From Convivina intestini (lineage in GTDB: Bacteria; Bacillota; Bacilli; Lactobacillales; Lactobacillaceae), in contig NZ_QEKT01000002.1 of assembly GCF_003096575.1 (NCBI RefSeq), positions 124,001-188,000 of the forward strand: a DNA stretch of 64,000 bases, given 5' to 3'. Shown piece after piece: positions 1 through 8,859 of the stretch. A program made the translations under genes and the position numbers. The first letter of the stretch is position 1. Every line of letters starts with the position of its first letter. The notes below the pieces were generated by a model that did not search any database, was not told where the DNA came from, and saw only the letters and a list, made by a program, of their open reading frames with translations.

Positions 1-549
1 AATGCCAACAGCTGTCAATACCCATTTCCCTCGTGGAATAATAACAATGGCTAATATCATAATGGTTATAAAACCACAAAAATTAGCAACACGAGCCATT
101 TGCCAGGCATGAAATGGTGATTGATGTAGTAACATACCAATTTTTAATCCTATTGCCTGAAAAATCCAATTTAACGGTGGATACTGAGTCCGTACCAAAT
201 GACGAGTTGATCCATTTGATATATTATAAGAATCTAGCTGTTCTTGCCAATTAGGGTCCTTTTCCAATGGAGATAGAATTTTACCTTCATAACCATAATC
301 AGCGCCATTTAAGTTTAAAAAATTTTCTGGCCCGACAAATACCATTTTTTTCATATTATGATTTTCTAAGTCAGATTTAAAATTATCGTTAAATTGCCCT
401 GTCGCTAAAATATAAGTATTATAAAAATGCATGTCGTAGTCTCCTACAGACTTAGGGCCAATATTTTTAATATATAAACTTCCTAGTGACAAGGAAAATA
501 GGAAAAATATTATTAATGGAAAAAAGCTTTTCGACAATCTATTCCGCAT
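1..549 (-). CDS. DUF2142-like membrane protein, partial (N-terminal 183 codons)
   Basis: This reading frame starts at an ATG at 549 and stays open to the window edge, so the C-terminus is missing. A hydrophobic segment covers about residues 9-27. An extracytoplasmic stretch follows with the pattern DYDMHFYNTY, later RTQYPPLNWIFQ and an AR-N pair before the next membrane segment. This layout resembles the DUF2142 family of polytopic, GT-C-like proteins found in polysaccharide clusters. It is the last visible gene of the glycan operon. The ribosome-binding site is weak (AGAGAG). The specific function is unknown; a role in glycan transfer at the membrane is inference from context. Confidence 0.7.
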   Translation of the reverse strand, partial: MRNRLSKSFFPLIIFFLFSLSLGSLYIKNIGPKSVGDYDMHFYNTYILATGQFNDNFKSDLENHNMKKMVFVGPENFLNLNGADYGYEGKILSPLEKDPNWQEQLDSYNISNGSTRHLVRTQYPPLNWIFQAIGLKIGMLLHQSPFHAWQMARVANFCGFITIMILAIVIIPRGKWVLTAVGI

Positions 550-621
550 GTTTTTTCTCTCTAAAATTTAAACTTCAATATCCTGATTACTCAGTAATTA
601 TTTGACATGGCAAAACATCTA

Positions 622-2379
622 CTATTTAAGCAAAAAGTTCTGCTTTTTTGTACCAAGCATCATCATTAACAAAATTACACCAACCATAATTCCCAATGCA
701 TATCTTTGTGAATTTTCCACTGGTGATAAAATTACGATACCCGTTTGCAATAGAATCGGCAACTCAATTAAAAATGATTTCCAATTAGTTAGGAAAATAG
801 GAAGCAATAATAAACCTAGAACAATCCAAAAGTTCCCATGCATCAATAAACCTTTCCATCGTTGATTGAAAGTTTTATAAAAAAGATTACTAGCATGTTC
901 CCTAAACTGATTATTATATAGACGATGGACACCCGTTTGGAGTGACCCATATCCATTACCAACCACATCAGCATACATGGTTGTACTAATATCATTAAAA
1001 GGAATATCACGGATATTGAAATACCCTGCCATTTTAGCCATAAAGGCATCTAAAAAGACGACTGGATGTTTAGCGAATAAAGACAACCAAATCTTATGAA
1101 AATGAACCCAATCTTTTGGTTTAGCAGTCCAATAGCGATATCCCATTGCAAATTTATCATTAAATTTAGCATAGCCAGATGACTTAATTGGGTCAGAAAT
1201 GTTGGGATTATATATTTTTCCTAAATTATCTACAACAAAAATTTCATTTAATTCGGATCGTTGTTGATCGGTAATATCGTGTGGATATTCTTTCATGTAT
1301 CGTGCTACTTGCTGAATTTGAATCCCCTTTGCCTCAATTGGATCATCAGCAATAACAACTCCGGTAGTCATCAATCCCCATACAATAATTTTCATTAGTA
1401 TTAAAGGAAAGGCTATACCAATTAATAATTGTTTCCATGCTACCTTACGGTAAACAATTAAATAACCAATTAATACAACAAGATACATTTGTGCAGCCCA
1501 TTTAACGGCAATGATACCAATTAAAACAGTTAAAAACATTGAGAGAATCCATGTTCGATTAACTTTACCATTTTGATCGAACAATTTGACCATTAACGCC
1601 ATAAACAGCACAAAGGATGATACAAATAACGGATTTTTACTTAAAGAAATTGTGTTCAAAAATATAATCGGATTAAAAACAATCAGAACAAAAGTAAATA
1701 ATTTCCAGTAAACATTGCTTATTCTTCGTAAAAAAGTACTTAAAGCATAAGAGTAAGCGGCAATAGCAAAACCAAAGTGAGTTATTCCCAAGAATAGATA
1801 TGCCGGTAAGAAACTATGAGCTAACTGCCAACTCCATTTAGCGCTTAATCCATAAAAAGCAGTCAGGATAGCACCATGTTGATTACTCCACATTGAACTC
1901 GTCTTACTGGTTAAATAATGGCCGATTGGATAAATATTATAAATATCGTTTACTGGATCAGCCGAACGTAAAGTAGTCATCTCGCGGACTTGAGCTACAA
2001 AATCCCATCCAGAAATTACTGGAATAAAGGGCAATAAAAATAATCCCCATACAATAGTTAAAAAGGCTGCAATCTTCCAAGGATTATTGAAAAACTTAGT
2101 GCAATTTTTGAACGTTCCAGACAACTGAATCGTCCCTTTACTTAATGCAAGTTTTTGGTTAAACCATAACAAGCTAAGCATAGTAATAGCAAAAACAAAA
2201 CTACATAAAATCCAATAACAGATACGAGTAATAGTAAAACTATTGGCTAAGGTCCCATCATGCCCATTAAATAGTTGACCAAAAATATTAAAAAAGCCCA
2301 AAAAAGTGGAAATTAAAAAAATAAATAGCCACTGTATCCAAGAAATTTTTAATTGTCTATGAAACCAATTATTGCTCAT
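622..2379 (-). CDS. Polytopic membrane protein of a glycan cluster (DUF6020-like)
   Basis: A 585-residue protein with roughly a dozen hydrophobic segments and a long soluble stretch near the C-terminus (about residues 380-500). The motif SGWDFVAQVREM after the fourth segment, and the following region with HYLTSKTSSMWSNQHG, lie where GT-C enzymes place their first extracytoplasmic loop. Length and layout fit DUF6020-type proteins of Firmicute polysaccharide loci. The gene overlaps the stop of the upstream GT2 gene by 11 bases, so the two are translationally linked. A lipid-linked-sugar glycosyltransferase or a glycan-modifying role is possible. The substrate cannot be read from the sequence. 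Confidence 0.65.
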   Translation of the reverse strand: MSNNWFHRQLKISWIQWLFIFLISTFLGFFNIFGQLFNGHDGTLANSFTITRICYWILCSFVFAITMLSLLWFNQKLALSKGTIQLSGTFKNCTKFFNNPWKIAAFLTIVWGLFLLPFIPVISGWDFVAQVREMTTLRSADPVNDIYNIYPIGHYLTSKTSSMWSNQHGAILTAFYGLSAKWSWQLAHSFLPAYLFLGITHFGFAIAAYSYALSTFLRRISNVYWKLFTFVLIVFNPIIFLNTISLSKNPLFVSSFVLFMALMVKLFDQNGKVNRTWILSMFLTVLIGIIAVKWAAQMYLVVLIGYLIVYRKVAWKQLLIGIAFPLILMKIIVWGLMTTGVVIADDPIEAKGIQIQQVARYMKEYPHDITDQQRSELNEIFVVDNLGKIYNPNISDPIKSSGYAKFNDKFAMGYRYWTAKPKDWVHFHKIWLSLFAKHPVVFLDAFMAKMAGYFNIRDIPFNDISTTMYADVVGNGYGSLQTGVHRLYNNQFREHASNLFYKTFNQRWKGLLMHGNFWIVLGLLLLPIFLTNWKSFLIELPILLQTGIVILSPVENSQRYALGIMVGVILLMMMLGTKKQNFLLK

Positions 2380-3325
2380 GATTGAGGTCCTTTAGTCGAT
2401 CCTCAGTATGAATTAACGCTAATTCAAAGTTTCGTTTATCATTAGTTTGAATTGCATTAAGAATCGAACCAGAAAAGAAAGCAATGACCGAAAGAACCAA
2501 TAGAATCATTGACACAATCAATGTTGGTAAGTTAGCGACCATCTGCGTATTAGAGTAAGGAATAGCTACCCGCCAAACAAATAATAATACAGCAACTATT
2601 AAAGCAATCAATGAAAAGATAGAGTAAAAAGCAAAAGGATGGTAACCACGATACAGATTAATAACGGTCTTTAGAACTTTAAAACCATCCCCATATGTAT
2701 CCAATTTAGACTCTGATCCCTCAGGACGATCTCGATAAGAAACTACCTGATTTTCAACTAACATTCTTTTTTCAGTAGCATGAATTGACATCTCAGTTTC
2801 AATTTCAAATCCCCGTGATAATACTGGGAAAGTTTTAACAAATCGGAAACTAAAGGCACGATAACCAGTTAAAATATCACGAATATCAGTTTTAAAGAGG
2901 AAATTGATTAACCAACGAACTAAACTATTCCCAACGTTATGAAATGGCCGCTTATTTTCCTCAAAATATGTTGAAGACAAACGATCCCCGACAACCATAT
3001 CAACACCCCGATTAACAACACGACTATACATTTCTGGAATAGCTTCAACTGGATAAGTATCATCCGCATCAATCATAATGTATACTTCAGCATCGATTTC
3101 CCTAAACATACGTCGAATAACCGCACCTTTGCCCTGAGCATATTCATGCCGAACAATTGCACCGGCTTCTTGAGCTATAGCCGTTGTATCATCACTAGAA
3201 TTATTATCATAGACATAAATTGATGTCCCAGGAATATTATTAGTAACCGCTTTAACATCACTAACAACTTTCCCAATTGTTTGTGCTTCGTTATAAGCCG
3301 GTATTAAAATCGCTAACTTATCCAT
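2369..3325 (-). CDS. Membrane-anchored family 2 glycosyltransferase (DPM1/GtrB type)
   Basis: A 318-residue GT-A enzyme. The nucleotide-binding N-terminus reads LAILIPAYNEAQTIG, the acidic metal-binding cluster DADD lies at residues 86-89, and two hydrophobic helices are near residues 228-250 and 265-290. This is typical of enzymes that move a sugar from a nucleotide donor to polyprenyl phosphate. I chose the ATG at 3325 because AAGGGAG lies 7 bases upstream; the next upstream ATG, at 3346, would lie inside the preceding gene's end and lacks such a site. It sits between another GT2 and the DUF6020-like gene, so it probably supplies a lipid-linked donor for that membrane protein. The sugar is unknown. 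Confidence 0.85.
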   Translation of the reverse strand: MDKLAILIPAYNEAQTIGKVVSDVKAVTNNIPGTSIYVYDNNSSDDTTAIAQEAGAIVRHEYAQGKGAVIRRMFREIDAEVYIMIDADDTYPVEAIPEMYSRVVNRGVDMVVGDRLSSTYFEENKRPFHNVGNSLVRWLINFLFKTDIRDILTGYRAFSFRFVKTFPVLSRGFEIETEMSIHATEKRMLVENQVVSYRDRPEGSESKLDTYGDGFKVLKTVINLYRGYHPFAFYSIFSLIALIVAVLLFVWRVAIPYSNTQMVANLPTLIVSMILLVLSVIAFFSGSILNAIQTNDKRNFELALIHTEDRLKDLNHEQ

Positions 3326-3339
3326 TCGTTTTCTCCCTT

Positions 3340-4293
3340 TTAACACTTTTCTTTCACAATATAAATTGGTCGACGCTTTGCTTCCATATAGTCAGCAGCA
3401 ACATAACGGCCAATTATTCCCAAACTCAACAACTGAATACCACCAATAAAAAGTATGATAGTTACCATTGATGGCCAGCCAGCCACGCTACTGTTACTAA
3501 CCAGTGCTCGGATAATAATAAACAGCATACTTAATACAGCTAATCCAGAAGACAGCAGACCTACAACTGTCACAATTGTCAATGGGACGGTAGAAAAGGC
3601 CACAATTCCTTCAATTGCATACTTAAATAATTCCCAAAATGACCAAGAACTTCGACCAGCTATTCTTTGATGATTGGATAGCGGTATATATTTGGTACGA
3701 AAACCAACCCAAGTAAAAATTCCTTTTGAAAAACGCTGATTTTCGGGTAAAGCTAAAATAGCATCAACCATTTGTCGAGTCATAACCCGATAATCACGCA
3801 TACCATCGATAAATTCTGTCTGGCTAATGCGGTTCATCCAATTATAAAATCGCTTAGCAAACCAGGCCCGAAGTTTCTTCTCCCCAATTCGATCAATCCG
3901 TCGGGTCGCTACAGCATCATAATCTCCCGACTGCACATCAGCTAACATCTTTGGTAATAATTCCGGTGGGTCTTGTAAATCCACATCCATTACGACTACA
4001 TAATCACCTTTGGCATGCTGTAAACCAGCATAAATACCGGCTTCCTTACCAAACTGTCGAGAAAAACTAATAAAATGTATACGACTATCCAACTTAGCTA
4101 ATTGTTTTAAAATTACTAAGGTATGGTCACTAGAACCATCATCTATAAAGTAAAATGATATTTCAACATTTAACTTAGGCAAAATTTTTTGGATTGTATG
4201 ATAAAAAATTTCAATCGTTCCCTCTTCGTTATGAAGTGGCACTACAATCGTTAATAATTTTTTAGTCTGTGGTTGACATGACAGTTCGCCCAT
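3340..4293 (-). CDS. Polyprenyl-phosphate glycosyltransferase, GtrB/YkcC type
   Basis: A 317-residue GT2 protein with TIVVPLHNEEGTIE near residues 15-28, an FIDDGSSD motif at 49-56 and the subfamily signature DVDLQDPP at 103-110. Two C-terminal membrane helices occupy about residues 230-255 and 270-292. GtrB-like enzymes make undecaprenyl-phosphate glucose or a related lipid-linked sugar on the cytoplasmic face; a flippase and a GT-C enzyme then use it outside. The two membrane proteins downstream in the operon could be that outside enzyme. The stop lies 14 bases from the next start, consistent with one transcript. Confidence 0.87.
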   Translation of the reverse strand: MGELSCQPQTKKLLTIVVPLHNEEGTIEIFYHTIQKILPKLNVEISFYFIDDGSSDHTLVILKQLAKLDSRIHFISFSRQFGKEAGIYAGLQHAKGDYVVVMDVDLQDPPELLPKMLADVQSGDYDAVATRRIDRIGEKKLRAWFAKRFYNWMNRISQTEFIDGMRDYRVMTRQMVDAILALPENQRFSKGIFTWVGFRTKYIPLSNHQRIAGRSSWSFWELFKYAIEGIVAFSTVPLTIVTVVGLLSSGLAVLSMLFIIIRALVSNSSVAGWPSMVTIILFIGGIQLLSLGIIGRYVAADYMEAKRRPIYIVKEKC

Positions 4294-4333
4294 CTAAACT
4301 TCCTACTCAGAATCTCTAGGATATTTTTCTAAC

Positions 4334-5524
4334 TTATTTCACTACATCATGGGCAAAATTAAACTGGTCATCGACCTTAAATTCATCCCGAACAGTGTTA
4401 AAGGCGTCGTTAAACACCTGATCCATATCAAAGTAACGGTACTTACCTAAACGACCACCAAAGATGACTTCGGGGTGGTTTTGGCGAGCTTCCTTAGCAT
4501 ACTGTTTGTAAATCTCAGTATTGCGCTCGTTGTTAACCGGATAGTAAGCTTCCTTGCTGCGATCCCAATCTTGTGGGTATTCCTTGGTAATAATGGTTTT
4601 ACCTTCATCGGCCAAGCCATCAAAATGACGCCATTCCATTACTCGCGTATAAGGAGTTTGGGCATCAGTATAGTTGATAACCGCATTTCCTTGGTAATTA
4701 TCACTATCTTTAGTTTCACTTTCAAAGCGCAAAGAACGATATTCCAATTCACCAAACTTATAGTCAAAGAATTGGTCAATCATACCGGTATACAAGATTC
4801 GAGGGAATTCATCCATGAAGACTTCACGATGCTCAAAGAAATCAGTATCCGTCATGACATCAATCAGACCGTTTGAACGCTCAATCATCTTTTCAAAGAT
4901 TTGCGTGTAGCCACCAACTGGGATTCCCTGATACCGGTGATTAAAGTAGTTATTATCGTAAATAAAACGAACTGGTAGACGTTTGATGATAAAGGCTGGT
5001 AATTCGGTCGCCTTACGACCCCACTGCTTTTCGGTATAACCCTTAATCAACTTTTGGTAAATGTCAGTCCCAATCAATGAAATTGCTTGTTCTTCCAAAT
5101 TACGAGGTTGCCGATCACCTAGTTCGCTCAAAGCCGCTGCTTTTTGCTCTTCAATCTTGGCCCTGGCTTCATCCGGTGTCTTGGTTCCCCACATTTGGTA
5201 GAAAGTATTCATGTTAAAAGGCAAGTTATACAAATCACCCTTATAATTGGCAATCACCTGGTTTTGGAAACCGTTAAATTCAGCAAATTGACGAACATAA
5301 TCCCAAACTTCTTTATTATCAGTATGGAAAATGTGAGCCCCAAAGTCGTGAACTGTAATCCCGTCTTCAGTATGGGTATGGGTATTGCCACCCACAAAGG
5401 CGCGCTTTTCAATGACCAAGGAACGCTTACCCCGCTTTGCAGCCTCATAAGCAAAAGTCATCCCAAACGGACCGGCGCCGACAACTAGATAATCGTAATT
5501 TTTAGTGTTAAATTGCTTTGTCAT
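4334..5524 (-). CDS. glf: UDP-galactopyranose mutase
   Basis: A 396-residue flavoenzyme converting UDP-galactopyranose to UDP-galactofuranose. The N-terminal FAD-binding loop VVGAGPFGMTFA is followed by the family motifs GGNTHT and HDFGAHIFHT. Later come KQWGRKATELP and, near the C-terminus, GGRLGKYRYFDMDQV, which line the flavin and substrate site. Length matches bacterial Glf (about 370-400). Weak GAAGG lies upstream of the ATG. The gene follows the DUF4422 gene with a one-base gap. Its presence makes galactofuranose a likely component of the glycan built by this operon. Confidence 0.96.
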   Translation of the reverse strand: MTKQFNTKNYDYLVVGAGPFGMTFAYEAAKRGKRSLVIEKRAFVGGNTHTHTEDGITVHDFGAHIFHTDNKEVWDYVRQFAEFNGFQNQVIANYKGDLYNLPFNMNTFYQMWGTKTPDEARAKIEEQKAAALSELGDRQPRNLEEQAISLIGTDIYQKLIKGYTEKQWGRKATELPAFIIKRLPVRFIYDNNYFNHRYQGIPVGGYTQIFEKMIERSNGLIDVMTDTDFFEHREVFMDEFPRILYTGMIDQFFDYKFGELEYRSLRFESETKDSDNYQGNAVINYTDAQTPYTRVMEWRHFDGLADEGKTIITKEYPQDWDRSKEAYYPVNNERNTEIYKQYAKEARQNHPEVIFGGRLGKYRYFDMDQVFNDAFNTVRDEFKVDDQFNFAHDVVK

Positions 5525-5525
5525 G

Positions 5526-6308
5526 TTAAAAATGTACCTTCTTTTTTGTATTGGGTAAAAACTTCCGCTTTAAGAAGTGATACCCCTTATCCAACCAATT
5601 GGTTTTTTCTAAGTTAATCACCGGACACTCAACTACTTTCAAGCCCTTGGTATTAACCCAGGTATCCATCAGTAATTCGCTCAGAAAACCAAATACCCGC
5701 TTTTCTTGCCCCTCTAACTGATCAATATCAACTTGCTGCTCAACCTCAGCCAAGACCGCAAACACAAAGGCAGCGTACTCTTCAAAATAAGCCCGAGGCA
5801 TGATGAACATGTTAAACAGATGGGCTGAAGTCGATTTTTCCAAGGCCTGGAAAGCCGGATAATACGCTGAAAACTTTTCAGCCAAGACCCTCTTCATTAT
5901 CTCATAAGGCGCATGCGCATGAGCATGAAGATAATGATCTCCTTGATTTTCGATGTAGTAGTTGCGCGCCTTGGGCAAGATGATATCAGCCTGGTTAAGC
6001 AAGTTTTCAATCTGTTCTGTCGTCAAGCGATCGGCTAACTGATGGCTAGCTTTAGCACCCAGGTAACGCCGATAATGGTTTAAACCAATCACGGTGGAAT
6101 TTTGATCATTTTTCCAAATCCAATACAGGGCGGTTAATTCGTTGTAGTTTGGATTTTTTCCGGAAATATTATCGCCAGTATTATCAGGTTGATAACCGGC
6201 TGGAACCCCATCTTTCAGACTACTCCCAACAAAAATTGGTTGATAGAGTGAATTTTGGGGCATAGCGTATTCTTTATGGCTGGCGACGTATATTTTTGCT
6301 TTAGCCAT
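5526..6308 (-). CDS. DUF4422 capsular glycosyltransferase-like protein
   Basis: A 260-residue cytoplasmic protein opening with KIYVASHKEYAMP and carrying the DUF4422 hallmarks SGKNPNYNELTALYWIWKN, GLNHYRRYL and the metal-ligand-like YLHAHAHAP. DUF4422 proteins occur almost only in capsule and exopolysaccharide loci and are often annotated as galactosyl- or capsular transferases; the reaction is poorly established. The start codon overlaps the stop of the priming sugar transferase at 6308, which suggests coupled synthesis. The C-terminus is basic (KRKFLPNTKKK) and may contact the membrane. Confidence 0.85.
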   Translation of the reverse strand: MAKAKIYVASHKEYAMPQNSLYQPIFVGSSLKDGVPAGYQPDNTGDNISGKNPNYNELTALYWIWKNDQNSTVIGLNHYRRYLGAKASHQLADRLTTEQIENLLNQADIILPKARNYYIENQGDHYLHAHAHAPYEIMKRVLAEKFSAYYPAFQALEKSTSAHLFNMFIMPRAYFEEYAAFVFAVLAEVEQQVDIDQLEGQEKRVFGFLSELLMDTWVNTKGLKVVECPVINLEKTNWLDKGYHFLKRKFLPNTKKKVHF

Positions 6309-6934
6309 TAGAATGCCCCATCCTGTTTAAAAACCATAATGACGTTTTTAAACAATACATAAAAATCAAAACTCAAACTGGCCCGTTTAACATATTCAAG
6401 TTCAATCTCAGCCCGCTGTGGATAGTGAATATTGCTCCGGCCTTCTGCCTGCCAGAGACCGAAAACACCCGGCTTAACTGACAAAAAAGTATCGATCTGA
6501 TTGCCATATTCTTTGAGCTCATCGCGCACAATTGGGCGCGGACCGATAATAGTCATGTCTCCTCGTAAAACATTCATAAACTGAGGTAACTCATCCAATG
6601 AGGTTCGGCGTAGAAATTTACCATAGCTAGTAATTCGAGGATCTTCTTTGGTTGGTAACTTATAACCATTATCTAAAAATTTTTGATAAAGAGTTGGATT
6701 ACTCTTTAAAATCTGTTCAGCATTATCGACCATGGTTTGAAACTTATAAATTTTAAATGGTTGACCCATCAGGCCGACTCGTTCTTGCTGATAGATAATT
6801 CGACTTGTCTTTTTATCAAACTTAATTCGCAAAGCTACTATTAAAAACACTGGTGACAAGACAATCATGGCTGTCAAAGAAACCAAGATATCAAGGGTGC
6901 GTTTGGGAACAGCGTATAATAATTTTTCTTTCAC
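6308..6934 (-). CDS. Priming undecaprenyl-phosphate sugar phosphotransferase, short form
   Basis: A 208-residue bacterial sugar transferase (WbaP/WcaJ C-terminal-domain family). It consists of one N-terminal membrane segment (residues 14-34) and the catalytic domain. Visible motifs are QQERVG (49-54), YKFQTM (63-68), RRTSLDELPQ (109-118) and GPRPIVRDE (131-139). It lacks the four-helix N-terminal domain of the long WbaP form. Such enzymes start repeat-unit synthesis by moving a sugar-1-phosphate onto undecaprenyl phosphate. The sugar, often galactose or glucose, cannot be read from sequence. A 42-base gap separates it from the GlfT-like gene. Confidence 0.93.
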   Translation of the reverse strand: MKEKLLYAVPKRTLDILVSLTAMIVLSPVFLIVALRIKFDKKTSRIIYQQERVGLMGQPFKIYKFQTMVDNAEQILKSNPTLYQKFLDNGYKLPTKEDPRITSYGKFLRRTSLDELPQFMNVLRGDMTIIGPRPIVRDELKEYGNQIDTFLSVKPGVFGLWQAEGRSNIHYPQRAEIELEYVKRASLSFDFYVLFKNVIMVFKQDGAF

Positions 6935-6976
6935 TGTTAACCACCTTCAAAATTTAGACTGTCACAAACAGCCTAT

Positions 6977-8014
6977 CTAGCCTTTCTCAATCAAGTTAAT
7001 TTCGTCATCTAAGAGGAGATTGTCCTTAATGTTGGCCGCCTTACGTTCCTTGATCAGATTCTTCATTAACTTATTAATTGAACGTGGCTTAATCCGCTGC
7101 AAATCGGCTGCATATTCAATCTCAGGATTAAAAAATAGTCCGCGGATACCACCCCAAGAAACCATCCCGATTTTACGGAACCGGAAGGCAACCTGACGCT
7201 TTAGCATAACCCGTGGAAGGTCATGGCGATAAATACCAAAAAATGTTCTGAACATATCTTTTTTAGAAATACGACGTGCAGTTAGAATCCGGTTACGATA
7301 TTCATAACGGTAACGCCACAATCGACTAGCATCACGCTCACGAACAATATCACCGGGTAAAGTATTTTCTTTTGATTTGTGGACGGCAATTGAATTAATA
7401 ACCGTATAGCCACGATAAACGTCGGCTAGGCGATTCGTATATTCCATGTCATCGCCCCAAATGAAGTATTCTTTTTGCGGCAGACCAACCATCCCCACCA
7501 TTTCGCGTGAGAACATAACTGACACAAAGGTCGCATTCACTACTTCAACACCAGGATTTTTACGATCCAAATTAAGGGCCCAAGTAAAACCACGCGGCGC
7601 CGTGACATTCATCCATGATGGATTACCATCCAAAGCTCCCCAACGAACTTGAGAATTAACAAAACTAGTCTGCGGATGATCTTCCATAAATTCAACTAAA
7701 TACTTTAGGGCATCTGGTTCAACAACGGTATCGTCATCCATCAACCAGATGTAGTCATCATCTAGCTCATTAGCAAATAGCTTAACAGCTTGATTAAAGC
7801 CACCAGCTCCCCCTAAATTATCCGGCGAGTTATAAATTACCAAACGGGGATCATCGAGTTGGTCTAGGTACTCAGCCGTACCATCGGTAGATTTATTGTT
7901 GACAACAATCACATGGCTAAGGTAATCACTTTGAGCTAAAACGGCCGCCAAGGACTCCTTTAACAATTCTAATCGGTTATAAGTCACAATGGCTGCACTA
8001 ACCGTTTTTGACAT
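6977..8014 (-). CDS. Galactofuranosyltransferase-like family 2 glycosyltransferase
   Basis: A 345-residue GT2 protein starting SAAIVTYNR with NNKSTDGT at 40-47, the metal-binding DDD at 93-95 in WLMDDDTVVEP, and the acceptor-site motif WGDD-ME at 186-191. These features are shared with GlfT2/WbbI-like galactofuranosyltransferases and rhamnosyl GT2 enzymes. The presence of glf in the same operon favours UDP-galactofuranose as donor. No membrane segment is visible, so it probably works at the inner face on the lipid-linked intermediate made by the priming transferase. The donor assignment is inference. Confidence 0.8.
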   Translation of the reverse strand: MSKTVSAAIVTYNRLELLKESLAAVLAQSDYLSHVIVVNNKSTDGTAEYLDQLDDPRLVIYNSPDNLGGAGGFNQAVKLFANELDDDYIWLMDDDTVVEPDALKYLVEFMEDHPQTSFVNSQVRWGALDGNPSWMNVTAPRGFTWALNLDRKNPGVEVVNATFVSVMFSREMVGMVGLPQKEYFIWGDDMEYTNRLADVYRGYTVINSIAVHKSKENTLPGDIVRERDASRLWRYRYEYRNRILTARRISKKDMFRTFFGIYRHDLPRVMLKRQVAFRFRKIGMVSWGGIRGLFFNPEIEYAADLQRIKPRSINKLMKNLIKERKAANIKDNLLLDDEINLIEKG

Positions 8015-8031
8015 AATTTCTCTCCTAAGGT

Positions 8032-8859
8032 TTAGATGTAATCAATTAATTGATCTTTAAATTTCAGATATAAATTGGTACCAATCACAGCAAATAAGGC
8101 AATTTCTAGCCAAAACATAGCCATCTGTAAGGGCGAATCCCAAAACCAACTATTAACTAAGAAAGTCTCCCGCCAACCGTTAACAATGTAATAAAAGGGA
8201 TTAATTCGTGAAATATAGAAAATAAAGGTATTAAATACATTACCCTTTTCTGGTTGGAATAAGATACCGGAAACAAAGAATAGTAACCGCAGAACTTGAC
8301 GAATCGCCAAATCATAATCGGGAATCAAAATGTTAATGGTGGCACTAAAGATTCCTAAGAAAAAGAGCATTACCAGGGCTGCTGGTAAGTAGTAAAAAAT
8401 TTGTAGCCAATAGAGCGATGGATGAAATTGATTTTTCAAAATCATACTAATCGCTGCTACGACTGTAATCGATAGAACCGCTGGAAATACTTGTAAGACC
8501 CGAATCGTCGGTAAAATGGACACCGGGAAACGGACGTTACGAACCATAAATATCTGGGTTTGAATCGAACGAATCGTATCACTAAAGCCTTGGTTAACAA
8601 GGTACCAAGCTGAAAATCCAACCGACATCCAAACGAAATAGGGAATATTTTCTACTGGCGCAGCGGCTCGGAAACCGCCACCAAAGATGACAGCATAGGT
8701 TAACACCTGAAACAAGGGGTCTAAGATTTCCCACAAATTACCCAGATACTTATGCGCGTTATTAGCTCGCGTATCATAAATGGCCAAACGAATGGCCATT
8801 CCTAAGTGAGTAATTTGTTCAATAATCAATTGTCCAATTGATTTTACAATCGTAATCAT
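8032..8859 (-). CDS. Polysaccharide ABC exporter permease (TagG/Wzm type)
   Basis: A 275-residue ABC-2 permease with about six hydrophobic helices. It begins with an amphipathic stretch, then AIYDTRANNAHKYLGNLWEILDP, typical of TagG/Wzm/RfbA permeases. It moves a finished lipid-linked glycan across the membrane with the ATPase encoded immediately upstream. The start overlaps the ATPase stop by four bases. An ABC exporter in place of a Wzx flippase means that the whole chain, not a single repeat, is assembled inside. That fits the absence of a Wzy polymerase among the visible genes, though the operon runs out of the window. Confidence 0.92.
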   Translation of the reverse strand: MITIVKSIGQLIIEQITHLGMAIRLAIYDTRANNAHKYLGNLWEILDPLFQVLTYAVIFGGGFRAAAPVENIPYFVWMSVGFSAWYLVNQGFSDTIRSIQTQIFMVRNVRFPVSILPTIRVLQVFPAVLSITVVAAISMILKNQFHPSLYWLQIFYYLPAALVMLFFLGIFSATINILIPDYDLAIRQVLRLLFFVSGILFQPEKGNVFNTFIFYISRINPFYYIVNGWRETFLVNSWFWDSPLQMAMFWLEIALFAVIGTNLYLKFKDQLIDYI